Position numbers and translations under genes: made by a program
The notes under the pieces: generated by a model
Databases searched by the model: none
What the model saw: the letters and a program-made list of their open reading frames with translations, nothing else
What the model was told of the DNA's origin: nothing
Shown: piece after piece, positions 25,399 through 38,477 of the stretch
Position numbering within the stretch: the stretch's first letter is position 1
Layout: each line of letters begins with the position of its first letter
NCBI GenBank assembly: GCA_013397845.1
Contig: VZTG01001077.1
Location: 1,192,484 to 1,256,483, forward strand
Reading direction: 5' to 3'
Length of the DNA: 64,000 nt
Origin: Melanocharis versteri
Taxonomy: Eukaryota > Chordata > Aves > Passeriformes > Melanocharitidae

Positions 25399-28204
25399 AC
25401 TAATTGGGTTTGGTTCTTTTTTTCCAGTATTATAAATACAGAATACCAGCAAAACGAAAGCAATGTGATTTAAAATAAGACTATACTTCAGTACAAAAGG
25501 AATTTTCCTTAACAAAAGGCCAATTCTAATTAGCTCACTGAAAATCCTAGTAAAAACTTCTGGATGCACACAATGAAATAATCAAAGAAGTGAACTATTT
25601 TAAAAACTTTTCAGTGTTTCTGGGTGAACAATATTACAATCCAACCAGCAACAAGAAAAAATAATTAGTTTTCACAGAATACTGACTTTTATATCTAAGC
25701 TGCTGCTTGTAGTCATTGAAAAAAAAGTGGACAAAACTACCTCCGTGTGATGTGTTCAATTAATTTTAAAGATAAATTCTGCTACCCAAAGTAATTTATT
25801 CTAGGACAGTCTCAAACATATTTTGCTGAAGATTCAACATTTTTTTTCTCTATAACAAAGGGAGACTTTGGTGTTGTGCAGTACTTCTTTTTGTCTGTTC
25901 CACTCTGTACCTGCCACATATTCTGTGCTGTATAAGACATGTACAGAACAAAAGAAAATATTTCTCATAATAAATGATTATTAATGCAATGACTTTCCGA
26001 TCATTCATGTAAAATCATTTGCAAAACTATGATGGAAAATTCACTAGACTTACTCGATATCACTTTTCATTATGAAATCTGCTAAGTACACACTCCCCAT
26101 TTTCCTAAACAATTACTTTAACAAGCATAAGAAGGAAGATATTCCCAGAGAAGAAGAAAAACAAAAAATGGTCATTACCCTGAAATAAACTAAACTTGGC
26201 CTAACTAGCACCAATAAACTGTCAGAAGAAGACCTGTCATTAAAATATAAGAGCAGTTTCAAGTTCCTCTTTTGTGATACCAGGAAAGGTGTGATCCAAA
26301 ATAACACTCTAGACCACTATTTGGGTCTTACCATCTACTTCCAGGGTCTGCATCTTACAAAGGAAATAGACATTTGATTCATTTAAGCTTGTCAAAACAG
26401 TTTTCAAATATTGATGGCCAAGATGGGAGGAAAAGCATGGAGGACCATTTTCAAGGATGACTCTAGAGAGCCACTGGATTCCATTTAAGGGAAGGTCTCA
26501 AGCAAGTGATATCACTAAATAACAGAGAAAAGCCAGAGGCTTTTTACAGGCAGCTCTCTGGTCCCATTTTATTTTAGGAGTGTAGTGAAGCAGACTCCAA
26601 ACACTAAGAGATGAGGCAATTTGGTAAATTTCTCCCTTGAGACAGAGTTCAAACTAATTAATTACAGGCAAAAGGAAATTCCTAGGAACAGGACAGAATT
26701 GTGCGTCTTGAACCATGGTGAAGGACAAGCCCATGACAGAAAATATGTTTTGCAGTGGCCTAGAAGACAGTAGGGTTTGACAGATGAGACAAAGAGCCAT
26801 AGACCTGATGAGTAAGTGTGTCTCTTTTCCCCTCATGTCTAATAAAGCAGCTAACCTGGGACCCAGAATGAGTTAACATGGTGAGATCTGCACACGTACA
26901 CTCGTAATACACAGAGTTTATGCCTTGATGTACACCGTTGAAATAGAGAAAGCAGGAAAACAAGCTTGATCATTCTGACATGCTTCTACCTGGTGTCAGA
27001 ATAACCTTGTAATACTGGGAGGCAGCAAGAGCTTCCTACTCTACATGCAGTGTCTCTTAAAAACAATGCCAGATTTAAATGCTGTTGCTGGAGAGATTTT
27101 AAGGGATGACACGTTCATTCTTCAGGCTAATCATCCAGCAAGAAGCAGCAACTCACACGCTTCCTGAAACACACCTGTGCACAGGGGCAGGAAGGGACAC
27201 ACACACATACACCCTCACCCCATTTGTAAAGAGGAATCTTCAAAGGGTGTCTGGGCAAGTCACAGTGGCCCAGTTCCCTTTCTCCTGGCACTGCCAGCAC
27301 AGGCATGCTGTGAAAGTCTGGCATAAGGATCATCCTTACTTTTCTAAGTCTGCCCTTTTAAAAGCTCTAAAACTTTCACACCAACCAGAAGTAAATATAG
27401 TCTCTCTACTGATTTCATTGCATTTAACAAAAAAGTTAATTTAATTTTTCTTTGGGAGTTGGATTTATTTTACAAGATGAACCTGCCCCCCTTTAAGTTT
27501 ACATTGACCCTTACTCTACACAAAGGCATAACTCCATGTTTCTGACATTACAGCTTCCACAGTAAGCACTGCTATGATCGCGAAGAAAACAATTTTGAGC
27601 AACAAAAAAGGGGAAGAAAAACACATTAAACAAGGTTAATCTGGACTCTTCAGCTGCAGAACCTCTTTAGAGCTTCAAGGAGGAAAAGTTCTCTATCTTT
27701 CTCCACCCTGCGTGTCACAGAAGCTATAACACAGTTATCAGCCTAACGTACTCTCACAAAGGAAACCGTGTATTTTTACTAAATCTACAGGAACAAGTTA
27801 GAAATTTACTCTGTGTGCACAATAATTCTCTGTCTACATATCTCCTTTCTGAGAGCAGATGTTCTCTGAAATGACACAATCCTTCTCTGACTAGATGACA
27901 GTTGTCTCACAGTTCAGATATTTCAGCATCTGAGCACTTAATGACAGAGATCAATCAGAGAAATAATAGAAGAATGCAAAACCTGAAGGGCACACCAATT
28001 GCACTACTCCTCAAAAAACCTGCAAGGCAAAAGAAATTCCCATAAATATTTTCACATGAAACGTGCAATGTTCATATCAGCAAATGGGTCCCAGTGAGGC
28101 ACTTGCCAAATGATCTTTGCACACCTGTGCACTGCCAGGCTTCCTTTTTTACATTAAGGCAGGATGTAGGGCTTTCACATCTAGGAATACATTGATCATT
28201 GAAG
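25399..28204. other. AT-rich noncoding DNA
   Basis: No gene or mobile element recognised. A GC-richer interval at about 27,140-27,320 carries mirror frames (112 codons plus, 68 minus) and a short CA run; neither frame has a recognisable domain. Confidence 0.55.
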
Positions 28205-29004
28205 ACTGAAAGCTGGCTGAACTGCCAGGCTCAAAGGGTTGTGATCAGCAGCTGGAAAACTGGCTGGAGGACAGTCACCAGTGGAGCTCCTCACAATAAA
28301 TACAGGGCCAACAATGTTTAACTTCTTTCATTAACAACACAGACAATGGGACAAGAGTGCACCTTCAGCAAGATAACACACTTTCAGGGGAGCAGCTGAT
28401 GTACCTGGCAGCCATGCTGCCACTCAGAAGGACCTGGACTGGCTGGGGAAAAGTTCTGATAGGAGCCAATTGAAGTTTAACAGCAGGAAATGCAAAGTCC
28501 TGCACATGGGACCAGTGAGGACTGGAGGCTGACCAGCACCTGTCATCCAAGGAGAGGCTGAGAGCTGAGGTTGTTCAGCACAGAGAATAAAAGACTCTAG
28601 GGGAACTTCTCACTGTGTATAAATACCTGATGTGGGGGAGTAAAGAAATAGTGCCAGACCCTTTTCAGTGATATAAAGTGACAGAAAGGAGGCAATAGAC
28701 TCACGTTAAAATACAGGAAATTCAAACATAAGAAACAGGGGAGGAGGGGGAAGGGTTGTTTGGAGGCGTGTTTGGTTTTTCGGGGGTATTTTGGCTTGGT
28801 TGTTTTGCTTTCCGCTTTGGGTTGGTTTTTTTAACTTGGTGTGAGGGTGGTCAAACACAGGCTGCCCAAAATAGTTGAGAAGTCTCCATCCCTGGACATA
28901 TTTAACACACAGCTGTAGATGGCCCTGCACAACCTGATGTGGTTGACCCAAGTTTGAACAGAGGAGGGTTGCACAAGAGGATCTCCAGAGCTGCCTTCTT
29001 TCCT
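28205..29004 (+). mobile_element. CR1 LINE, 3' part with end of reverse transcriptase ORF
   Basis: Read on the plus strand, CR1 landmarks appear in order: CAAAGGGTTGTGATCAGCAG, CACCAGTGGAGCTCC (place of the GVPQG turn), GGGCCAACAATGTTTAAC (LFN), AGAGTGCACCTTCAGCAAG, GACCTGGACTGGCTGG, CCTGCACATGGGACC, GAGGTTGTTCAGC, GTGAGGGTGGTCAAACACAG, CATCCCTGGACATATTTAA, and a degraded GATCTCCAGAG terminus. The reading frame is broken by many stops and the catalytic YADD region is deleted, so it is dead. A G/T-rich low-complexity insertion (28,735-28,836) interrupts the 3' UTR. About 800 bp long, the largest repeat in the window. Confidence 0.93.
28735..28836. repeat. G/T-rich low-complexity tract inside CR1
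   Basis: A strand-asymmetric run of G and T (for example GAGGAGGGGGAAGG and several GGTTTTT words) sits between the CR1 words AGGAAATTCAAACATAAGAA and GTGTGAGGGTGGTC, where the consensus is nearly continuous. Likely a slippage expansion or an inserted simple repeat. Confidence 0.75.
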
Positions 29005-32000
29005 CAGTGCTTCTGCAAAAGGGCAGCTACATAAAGCATCCCTCCATGAGAACAGCAGCACTGATCACATTTTACATTGAACAATTCCTTGAGCATCATC
29101 CATGGCAGAGGCTGCCTACATCACTGGTATAAAGAAAGAGCTTCTTCCCTCCACATTCTCCCTGATCATACTTGTTTCTATCTTTTCACTAGTGCTAGAA
29201 ATCATGAGGCCACGGAGAGTCTAGTAAATAGGAAATTAAATGGTAGAAACGAAAACATGAAAACAACTGAATTTTCAGCTGATGCAGCCAACTACATAAT
29301 ACACAATCTCTAGTAAAAATTAAAAGACCATTAGCACCTTAAACCCCCTTAGTATCACCCTAGACAAAGTTACAAAGTACACTCTCAAAAGCAGGACCGA
29401 GTGCCAAAACCAACACAAAAATACTACTAGAGAAAAATCAAAAGTTGATAGAACAGAAGACATAAGGAGAAATTTCAGCTAAAAAAGAAGGCTGCAGCAA
29501 AGAAGATTCTTTTCTCTAAAGAAACCAAAGAATACTCAGAAGTAAAATACTCAGAAGTAAAATATATAATAAAATACATATTAAAAATGTCCATGTTTTC
29601 AACACCCAGATTCATATTGCCTGTCCCGCTCAAAGCAAAACATAATGGGTTTGCCAGCTTTTACAAAGTCTATATATACATGTGTGTTTTAAGCTGCAAA
29701 TATGACTTGTTTCTAGAGACGTAAGTGGCCATTTCCTAGATCAGTTCCAAGATTAGAACTTTAGAGAAAAAGATAATTTACTGCCTGGTCTGACACGCTT
29801 TTACCTGGACTCTTAGCAGGTCCCATTAAGAATGCCTGGTAATGGCGCTCCTAATTCCCGTGTGCCGACTGCTCCACGTAATTTCATTCTCCACAAAGTA
29901 CAGCCTTTTTTCCTGCCAAGAAGTGCAATTTGCACCAAACAGTGGAGGACAGTAAACAGATTCCCAGTTGGATGCCATGTAATATAACCAAGGTCTACAT
30001 CCCAGAGCACAGACACTCAGCAAAGCAACAGGCATAGAACCCCTGGTTTAGGAAATACTATTTCCCTGCAAACAATTTCCCTGTTGCAGCAGGCTGGCAA
30101 AAAGAACGAAATCATTATTTATATACTAAATATTCTGTAAATGGATAAGTGAAATATTTTCACTATCTCCTCACAAATTCCATGAAAAACCTTAACCTCC
30201 ATATAGGAGAATTAAAAATTTCCTAGTTCAGAGTACACCAGCCAACAACATAACTCAAAACAAAAAGCCCATCAATTGCTGTACCTTAGACAAAATTGTG
30301 GGTGGGTTTCTAATTTGGGGGTTTTTGCTACCATTTATATTTATAAGTTCGATAGAGAAGTTTAAAAAAATATTAATCAATACCACATTTTAAAAAAATG
30401 TTAGAGGCCGCTGGTAAATTACATATATTCCATGTATTGCAAAACCAAGCTCACTTTTCATGGAGTGTAATTTTTACGTTTTGTCATTTGTGCACAGCAA
30501 CTGACAGAGCATATTAAATTTGAAAGTTCTCCAGTGTGCATTTTTAAGGATGTAATCAGTTTTGCTTCTGGAAATTTCTGTGCTTTTGGTTTAAAACAGA
30601 TTTAATCAAACCTTCTCCATGAGTTTTTCCTTAAATATCACCATCACAGTGCAATAGGATATGTAAGAGAATGAAGCACAGCTTTGGGCATTTCAAAAAA
30701 TAATTTTTTCCGTGGCTTTTATTTCTCAGTGGGTTTTTGTTTGTTTGCTTGCTTTTTTGTTGTTTTTTTTTTCTTTTTAGTTGGTTTGCTCACTCTCAGA
30801 GACACTGGTTTCAGAAGCTTCTTTCCTAAATTTCACGCAGTTGTACATAAGATGAAATGCAGAGAAGAGAGTGGACTACGCAGTCTTTTATCCCTTTCAA
30901 CCTTCTCAACTTCTCCCCCTCATTTGCTATATAAATAATTCTTTATACGTCCAAGTCATTTCCAAGTAGATGAGATCTGAAGTCACAATCCTATCTGTGT
31001 TAAATGAAAATGCCTGTTATACAAATAAAGCAAAAAAATTGCCATTACGTTATGGTGTATTGGAAAGTCAACGGCTTTAAATCCTTACTCATTCGCATTG
31101 TTCGTGTTTCACTAAGTGAAACACCACAGATATGGGAGAAAATCATCATAAAAGCTGAAACTACATGTCTATCAGCACGATGTCATACTGGATGTACAAT
31201 AGCCTAATCACAAAGGCTGCTAGACTTGTGTTTAGTTTTTCACTTCTCCAGGGAACAAGAATCTGAAAAAAAAAAAGTTCTGTTGCACACCAGTCACTTA
31301 ATAAACTATATCCTTTCTTCTAAGTTTCCTTTCCTTAATCTGCCACTTGAAAATTGTCTTTAAACCAATAAGAAATATTGTGCTGGGCCAGACTGGATGA
31401 AAGAGTTATTAAAATCCAGCTAATAGTGGAATTAAAGCTTTATTCACCACCTTACTTGCTAAGTCATAAGTGATTAAGAATCTTCACTTTTCTGACTTCC
31501 ATTTAGAGTTAGAAGCTCTATCACAGATGTAGTATTTAATTTGCTTTAAAGAGAAAAAGGAAAACAAAATCACCTAGATTCTAACTTGTAATTTTGGATA
31601 AGCATGATGTGTTTTTCGTCTACTACAAATGAGGATTTTAATATTCAAACAAATCTGGTTTGCATCTGTGAATTTTTTTCCTGTTTAGGAATTTTTCTCA
31701 TAGGGGGTATGAGATTTCTCAAGGCTAAAATAAAAAAAAAGAAATACTAAAAGAAAAGTTTGGAAACTCTTCTTTTTACATTGTATTTTTTTTCCCATTG
31801 TTATTTCAAATTGTATATTGTTTGGAGGAAATAAAGTGAGGGAAAATATGAGAGCAGAAATTGCCTGAATAATGCTTCTCTCTTAACAAACTCAGCTAAC
31901 AACGAGACAAAAACAATCACTCGATTGAAAGACATTAACAATCTCAACTGCAACTGACTTACCATAATTTGTTCTTCACCAACTCCACCCAGCTTACAAG

Positions 32001-33289
32001 AGAGATGAACTGAAAATTCCTTCTCTGATGAGAACAGTAACAAAAGAACTTTGTTAAACTAGGTATTCAACTTAACACAGCCAACAAATCTTATCTCATG
32101 GAGACATTCAAACACATCTACAAAGCATAATACAGCAATGTCTGCTATATACATCATGTAACAGTCTGTTAATTTTTTTAAGTCTTTGAAATTCTATTTA
32201 TGTGCTAATTACAGAGGTGCAACAAAAGGTGCATAACAGAAATAGCAAACAGGCCAGTCTCTTTTAGTTCAAGTAAAAGTACTTCTGCCCACTCAAACTA
32301 ATGGCACAAAATGCTTTGTATTAGAAGATGTACCGAGCTTCGGCAGAACTGATTTTTTATCTCTTCAAGCAAGTATAAATGCTTTTGTCCCAGAAAAACC
32401 TCTAATGTTAAAGATATTCTTTTGTCCGTGAATGCGCCATCTGGATGTTCTGCTAATATAAAAGCTCCTGACTTCAAATGAACAGAGCTAGAAACACTTA
32501 GATCTTCTCTTCCTGTGTGATGCTGCCAATATAATTGTAGTTACTTTGAGTTTATACTACCTATGCTCTCTCTCTACAGGCTGTGGAGGAAAATGATGGC
32601 CTGAAAAACACCTGAGGAACAAAAGAAGGGCAGCTGGTGCAAACTGGGGTTCCATTCTTCAGTAGAATTTCAGACATTCGTTCAGACTTCCTTCCAGGGG
32701 GAAAAAAAAAGATTCTAAAAAAAATTTTAAAAACATCTCCCAGTATCATGACAAGTACCTAACAATCCACAGAGAACATTCAGAAACCACATTTTCCACT
32801 AATTTCAGAATCGTGGTTTGGGTTTTCCCATCAAGTACAAATCATTCTCCGCCCCACAGTATTCAGGCAGGAATTCCTGTGTTACAGAAGAAGCAACCAA
32901 GCAATTCCTTCTCTCTTGAATTCATATACAGCAAGTTTGGAGGAGTCAGTACCAGACCGCTGCTTCTAGGAAGGTGTTTTATCCTACTTGATGTGTTTTG
33001 TGTTTTAAAATTTTGACAAAATACAAAGAAATTAAGAGATAAACTTATACAACACTGAGTGTCTACCTCCTTTCCTTTTTACCCAACGTTCTGTGCTTAG
33101 GACATTACTGGTTGCCAGAAAAGAACCTGATGTTGCATTCTCCTGCAAGTCATGAGCTATAAATTTTTCTGGTAAGGAGCTGATGTCAAGTTGCCTCTCT
33201 TAACACTGTTCTACAGTGTCCAAAGTACAGTTTTTAGTGACCCTTCCCATATAAGGCACAGTTGATTTAGTTTTTATGCAAAGCACCTT
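29005..33289. other. AT-rich noncoding DNA
   Basis: No gene recognised. Holds a 15-bp tandem repeat (29,531-29,564), a small CpG cluster near 29,843-29,880, and a T/G-rich tract at about 30,733-30,782. A strong acceptor-like tract precedes 32,581, after which one frame runs 11 codons (AVEENDGLKNT) to a stop; too short to call. Confidence 0.55.
29531..29564. repeat. 15-bp tandem repeat (about 2.2 copies)
   Basis: TACTCAGAAGTAAAA is repeated at a 15-bp period with no mismatch. Confidence 0.85.
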
Positions 33290-33560
33290 CTCTCTACCTA
33301 CACGAGTCCCAGGTGATCTGCTGGCTAAGTGGTCCTTGGGAATTAGAGAGTTTTTAAGGCAGAGTCAGTAAGTTTCAGCTCAAACAAATTCCAGTATTTG
33401 TCCCAGACGCTGCCCTTTTATAGCTTTGGGGAGGCAATGCTGAGCTTCTCTTGGGACTTTCTGGGTCACAGACTTCTGCTTTTCATAACTACGCAGCCAG
33501 CCTTGGGTGTGTCACACCCATTCCTCCCGGCCTATGCAGAGGAGCTGCAGAGTTTATCTC
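33290..33560 (-). promoter_or_regulatory. TATA-containing, CpG-retaining patch; possible promoter or LTR remnant
   Basis: On the minus strand CTATAAAAGGGCAG occurs with the TATA box at 33,415-33,422. The interval is GC-richer than its flanks and retains CpGs near 33,407, 33,492, 33,528 and 33,561. The arrangement is compatible with a TATA promoter firing toward lower coordinates, or with the U3/R junction of an old LTR. No poly(A) signal at LTR spacing and no LTR edge could be found, and no downstream first exon is visible. Confidence 0.2.
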
Positions 33561-36282
33561 GGTTCAGTTAACGGATACACATTAAGCCCGGCACTTACAG
33601 CATTGGCTTTGGAGACTGGGACGCACAGGCTCCAGTCCCCACTCCAGTGAATGGACTTGTTCGCTTTCCATAAAAAGTAAGCAAAGCAATGCCTTGGGAA
33701 AATAGCTGACAGTGTAAATTTTTGAAATGGCATATTGAATGTGACATCAAAACCCATATAAAGTAGTAACATTGACACCATAAATAAATAAATGGGGGAT
33801 AAATGAGTATAAGCGAAACTCGACCTCAAATAAAGCAGTTAACTTGCTTCTCTGTAGTGGAACTGGGACTAAGATTACATCAACTAAATTGCATAAACTT
33901 TAACGCTTTTACATAGGAAAGCTTCAGAGGTGCACATTTACAATTACTGTACGTGGCCAAACCATGCTTTGTAACACGAGGAAAAAGGTTGCTTATCTAT
34001 CCGTACTTCAGGTCCTAGGACTCCAACTCAGAGACACACTGTCCCCAGAGCCTGTCATTTTTGCAACCTTCAAAGTCCTTAGATAAAGGTTGTACACAAC
34101 ACTTCTCATTTCCCTAGAGCATGAAAAGCAAGATGACCAACAGTTTTTGGCAATAGGGATGGAATGCTCCCCACCAAGGACTCTGTGCGCAGACCACACA
34201 GATGACGAGATGAGCTCCTAAGTGACTGCATAACAGTAAAGAATGAAGCATCCTTAGCCCCTACTCCCTGCCTTTTGGTGCACTGGCTTTGAACCATCTG
34301 TAAATACACCACATGCCAGGAGGACCAAGTCAAGAAAGCATCAAAGCACGTAAGTTAAACGGCTCTTTTCTCTCGGTCCCATACTTTTCTACATTTTATT
34401 CTCAGTTTTTGCTTCATACACAGCAGAGCTGAAAGTTGACAAATCTTGATGAAAGTTGATAGATGCTTTATTCATCTTCATTCATCTCAACATCCAGCAC
34501 CTCATATTTCATTATTTGTGTAACAAAAAAGAGATTTTCTGTTCATGCCGTAGGTGGTTGATGGCTCCCAGTTACCTTCCACATTTTGATTTTGCAGTCC
34601 ATTTCCACTGGGCAATAGTCACAATAGGTTGACTGGAATATTCATAATGTGCAATAATTATTAAGGGACAGAAATTCTTCAGTGAAAGATCCTTTAGAAA
34701 CATAATTATATTCCCATATAGTTTTCAAATCAATTTCAAATATCTAAATGCATAAGGACTGTCATGTAACTGTAATTCAATTTGATTCAGAATATAATGC
34801 AATTTTACTAATGTCTATATAAGACATAAAAAGATGAGGTACGTTATACAGGAGTGTATCATTCATTAATATTATTGAGGGACTGTCTTACTAAAAAGTA
34901 ACTTCTGAATTTTACCATGTATTTTGAGGGATGAAACTAAATCGTCTTTTGCATTATTTATTGCATAATTTTTGAATGTGTCTATCACACTCATTGTGAA
35001 TCTATAGCTTCATACATCAAAAGGAAATGGGTAAAAATAGGTATAATATTTAGGACATGTAAGTAAAGAGTACAAATATTGTCAATTCTATCAACCATTC
35101 AGAGTCCATCAAAGAATGGCTACTTAATTTCAAAATCTATAGAAATAATATTTTAATATTTCAAAGGTGCAAGAAAATCTTATATCTCAGCGGCTCAATT
35201 CCTATGTTACAGAACCATAACACAGTTCAATAGAACTCTGAATGTCATTATACAGATTAAAGTACTGGTACACATGGGTAGGCAGCTGATAAATGCACTT
35301 TTTAAAAATGTGAAAGTTCTCAGTACAGTTTGGGTTCTTTAATAAATAGCATATGCTAGTCTTTGAAAACTCTTTATGTAAGCCATATATCATCAAAATA
35401 CACATCTACCCCTATTCTTTTCAGGGGGATTCTGCTAAAAATCCTGAAGTATCATGTCACAGAGATGCATTTACACTTTTTCATTAATGTACTCTACTAT
35501 TTTATAAGATTTAAGAATATTTCTGAAAGGAAAGAAACACTTTCTTGAGCTTGACAAAATGTTGTTTGCTGTTATCTATTTCATCTAAGCCATTAGATAT
35601 TGGGCATCTCTATTTCCAGAAGGAATCAGCAGCAATATCTGGGTATGGGGCCGTGAACAGGGAGAAGTGTTGCAATTATCACAGAGTCTTCGTAAAGTTT
35701 ACTGCTCAAAATGCTTTGAATTGAAACAATGAAATTAAAATTTAATTAATTAAAAAATGTAAACTTATAAATAGTTGTGAAAAATATACTCAAAAAGAAG
35801 CTGCTTTAGAACGTTTTGAGTCATAACATACACAGTGAAAATGCAAACGCCAAAAGTAAACATATTAGAAGAACTCGATCTCTTTCATGCAAGAAAATTT
35901 TAAAAAATTATTATTTGCCTTTGTGTTGTCCTATAAAAGCAATTCTGTGCTGTTTTTACAGCTCAGCATGCACTTTTATTCAGATGTTATGACTTCATTG
36001 AAAAACTGACATTTCTGATTCAAATGTATAACCTTATTTTTAAGATAACTATCTCAAAATAGACTTTTTATACCTACTTTATACTTTTTTTTATTTAACT
36101 AAGTGCAAAGATTTTCCTTGTATTTTTCTTGTATTGATAGTACATTGTGTGAAGTCTTATGTAATTCCTTTCATTTGCAGCAAACCAAATTATAAAACTA
36201 AAAGAATTTCTCTCTTGCACTGTGAAATTTTAAACTGCAGAGTATATCATAGTACTATACCCTTTTTGCTCCTGTTTCGTAG
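33561..36282. other. AT-rich noncoding DNA
   Basis: No gene or mobile element recognised. Frames of 60-91 codons at 33,554-33,829 and 34,008-34,333 overlap one another in several frames and show no domain. Confidence 0.55.
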
Positions 36283-36345
36283 GCAAGACGTATTACAAAG
36301 TGGTTTAGCAATCAGTCAAAAATCAGGATTTAGATGCAGGTTCAG
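36283..36345 (+). other. possible 63-bp cassette exon
   Basis: A pyrimidine tract (CCCTTTTTGCTCCTGTTTCG, then TAG) is followed by 63 nt and TTCAG/GTAAAG, both close to splice consensus. Exactly one of three frames is open across it, reading QDVLQSGLAISQKSGFRCRF in phase 1-1, so skipping would keep frame. One CpG lies in the exon and one in the acceptor tract. The peptide matches no family I know. It may be a noncoding-RNA exon or chance; of the short splice-pair candidates here, its splice signals are the best. Confidence 0.22.
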
Positions 36346-37039
36346 GTAAAGAGAAATCTAACTGGTTTATAAGTATAAAATAATATATAAATGTATATAT
36401 ATCAGCAGGTTTGAGAAACTGAAAAACCTTGGTTTCTAATTTCAGTTTCCAAGAAAAAAACAAATTTCTGTAAAAATTTTAAAGGCTATAATGAAATACT
36501 TTAGGTCAAAGTAACTCTCAATAATAACTGTATTATAAATAATGAATAATTAAAAAGAAGTAATAATTATTAATACACTAATAACTGTACTATGATGTTG
36601 AGGCAATAACCAAAAATCTTTTCTAAATATATAGTAATGATTCAGGGAATTGCAGCAAATAATGTGTTTTAAAAAGTACTTATGAAAGTTTCCTATGCAA
36701 CACCAAGCAAATATCCCAGACACTGACACAAATACGATTCAACTCAATGCAATGACTTTCACTGATTTCAACAGGTTTTAAAATACAATTTTAAGCCATA
36801 CAGGATCAGAACTAGTCAAAATTCAGATTTTTGACATTCAAAAAATGTCAAGGTATACAGTCACCAGCAACCAGTTAGCGGGTTCCTCAGATACTATAAA
36901 AAAGATTCTGGAAGGAGTGATAATGCAATATTTTAAGATCTGATTATTTGATGAGCTACTATTCATCTTAAGTTTAGAGACAACAGAATGAAGCTCTCTA
37001 CAGGGAAGCATTACTTTCAGTGATAACTTCATGCGGAGG

Positions 37040-37420
37040 GCTGATGTTGGCCAGCTGCCAGACACCCACGCAGCTGCTCTCACATTCCACCTTCCTCAAC
37101 AGGACAGAGGGAGAAAATAACACGAAAAAAATAAAGACAAACCATGAAAAAAAAAAATCATGGATTGAGATAAAATCTGGGAGAAATTGTTTGCCAATTA
37201 CTGTCACAAGCGAAGTAGACTTGCTATGTGGAAAATTAATTTAATTTATTGCCAATTAAAATGGACCTTGGTAGCGAGAAACAAAGACCAAATTACAACA
37301 AGTATTTCCCTCAACTCCCTTTCTTTCCCAGGCTCAACTTCAATCCTTCACTCCCATGTCCTCCACACTCTCCCCATCCCCAGCAAGGAAGGGTGATGGG
37401 GACTGAGGGGCTGCAGGGAG
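37040..37420 (-). mobile_element. avian ERV LTR fragment
   Basis: On the plus strand it reads GGCCAGCTGCCAGACACCCA, CAGCTGCTCTCACATTCCAC, AACAGGACAGAGGGAGAAAA, CCAATTACTGTCACAAGCGA, TTAATTTAATTTATTGCCAA, and TTTCCCAGGCTCAACTTCA (37,324-37,342). The last 19-mer is identical at 55,723-55,741 in the larger LTR, in the same relative position. The low-coordinate end corresponds, inverted, to the terminus seen at 25,350-25,398, so the LTR is on the minus strand with its 3' end at about 37,040. The 5' part is missing. No retroviral genes adjoin it. Confidence 0.88.
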
Positions 37421-38464
37421 CCCTTGGCAGATTTATTTTAGAGCAAATCTGCATCTGCGATGTTTCGAAGATGTTTATATGATGAAATAAGTATACTTTT
37501 ACTTGGATTAGAAAGAAATGTAAAATTATCAGAAAGGCTGACGGTTTTGTTAAAAAAATAAAATCCTTATTACCTTCTGAAGTCAGTAGTAGTTTCATCA
37601 TTACCCTCATACAAAAGACAGTTGATAATTACAACTGTCAATAAAATTTCTTGTCAGCATCACCATCTTCACCTTTTTGTTTTGTTCAGCTTTTACTTGG
37701 CAACCATTAAATCCCATCAGCTGTTTAGCACATGGTCACTGTTCACCGAAAACAGAGCCATTCCATATTGTTACCAAACTCCTTCTTACTTGAACCAAAA
37801 AATACATTTTATTTCAACAACAGACATGTAAACTCTTATTAAGCTAAAAAAAACCCAATCAAGCAAAGACAAAAAACCCAACAAGACTATATTTGAAATA
37901 AAACCATCTGCATATCCTGAAAAAAGCAAAGACAGCTATAGTATGTTGCATTTTGCTTTTCAAAACTCTTTGCTATCCCACAATCCTTTTCCTTATCCTC
38001 TACAATTCTTGGGAATGGGGGAAAGGCTGGTATATTTTGTTTACAAGTCCAAATTACTTTTTTCCATAAAACCATGATTCAGTCTCATAAAATATTTTAC
38101 AGTTTATAGGTTTTTTTGCCTAGTCCAATACATTTTCACGTTCATTTCAAAAGAATTAATTAAGACAGTATTTCTCAAATATGCAACAACCAGCATATAT
38201 GAACCAAAAATTTCATAAGGAAGTATTAATCATTTTCTCTGGTGTCTAAAGGGCAAAGAAATTAAAAGCAATTTCTTCCACAAACAAGGCTTCTATTTTG
38301 ATTGGATATTAGAGGAAAATCATACAGAATCTGTGGCCATTAATGGATTGTTACTGTAGTAGATGTATTTGCGCATTCTGCACTGTACCACCGGTTGTAG
38401 GAATTTATTTCACTGAATTCTTCACTGTTAAAAATATTATATATCTTTTACAAAGCAGCATCAG

Positions 38465-38477
38465 CCCCCCCCCCCCC
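38465..38477. repeat. C13 homopolymer
   Basis: Thirteen consecutive C residues in AT-rich surroundings. Length may be polymorphic or a sequencing artefact. Confidence 0.95.

Noticed and set aside
32328..32360. GCTTCGGCAG word resembling the start of U6 snRNA
   Set aside because: Only about ten bases match; the rest of U6 is absent.
32551..32613. Strong acceptor followed by an 11-codon frame to a stop
   Set aside because: Too short to judge, and no upstream exon or poly(A) context was established.
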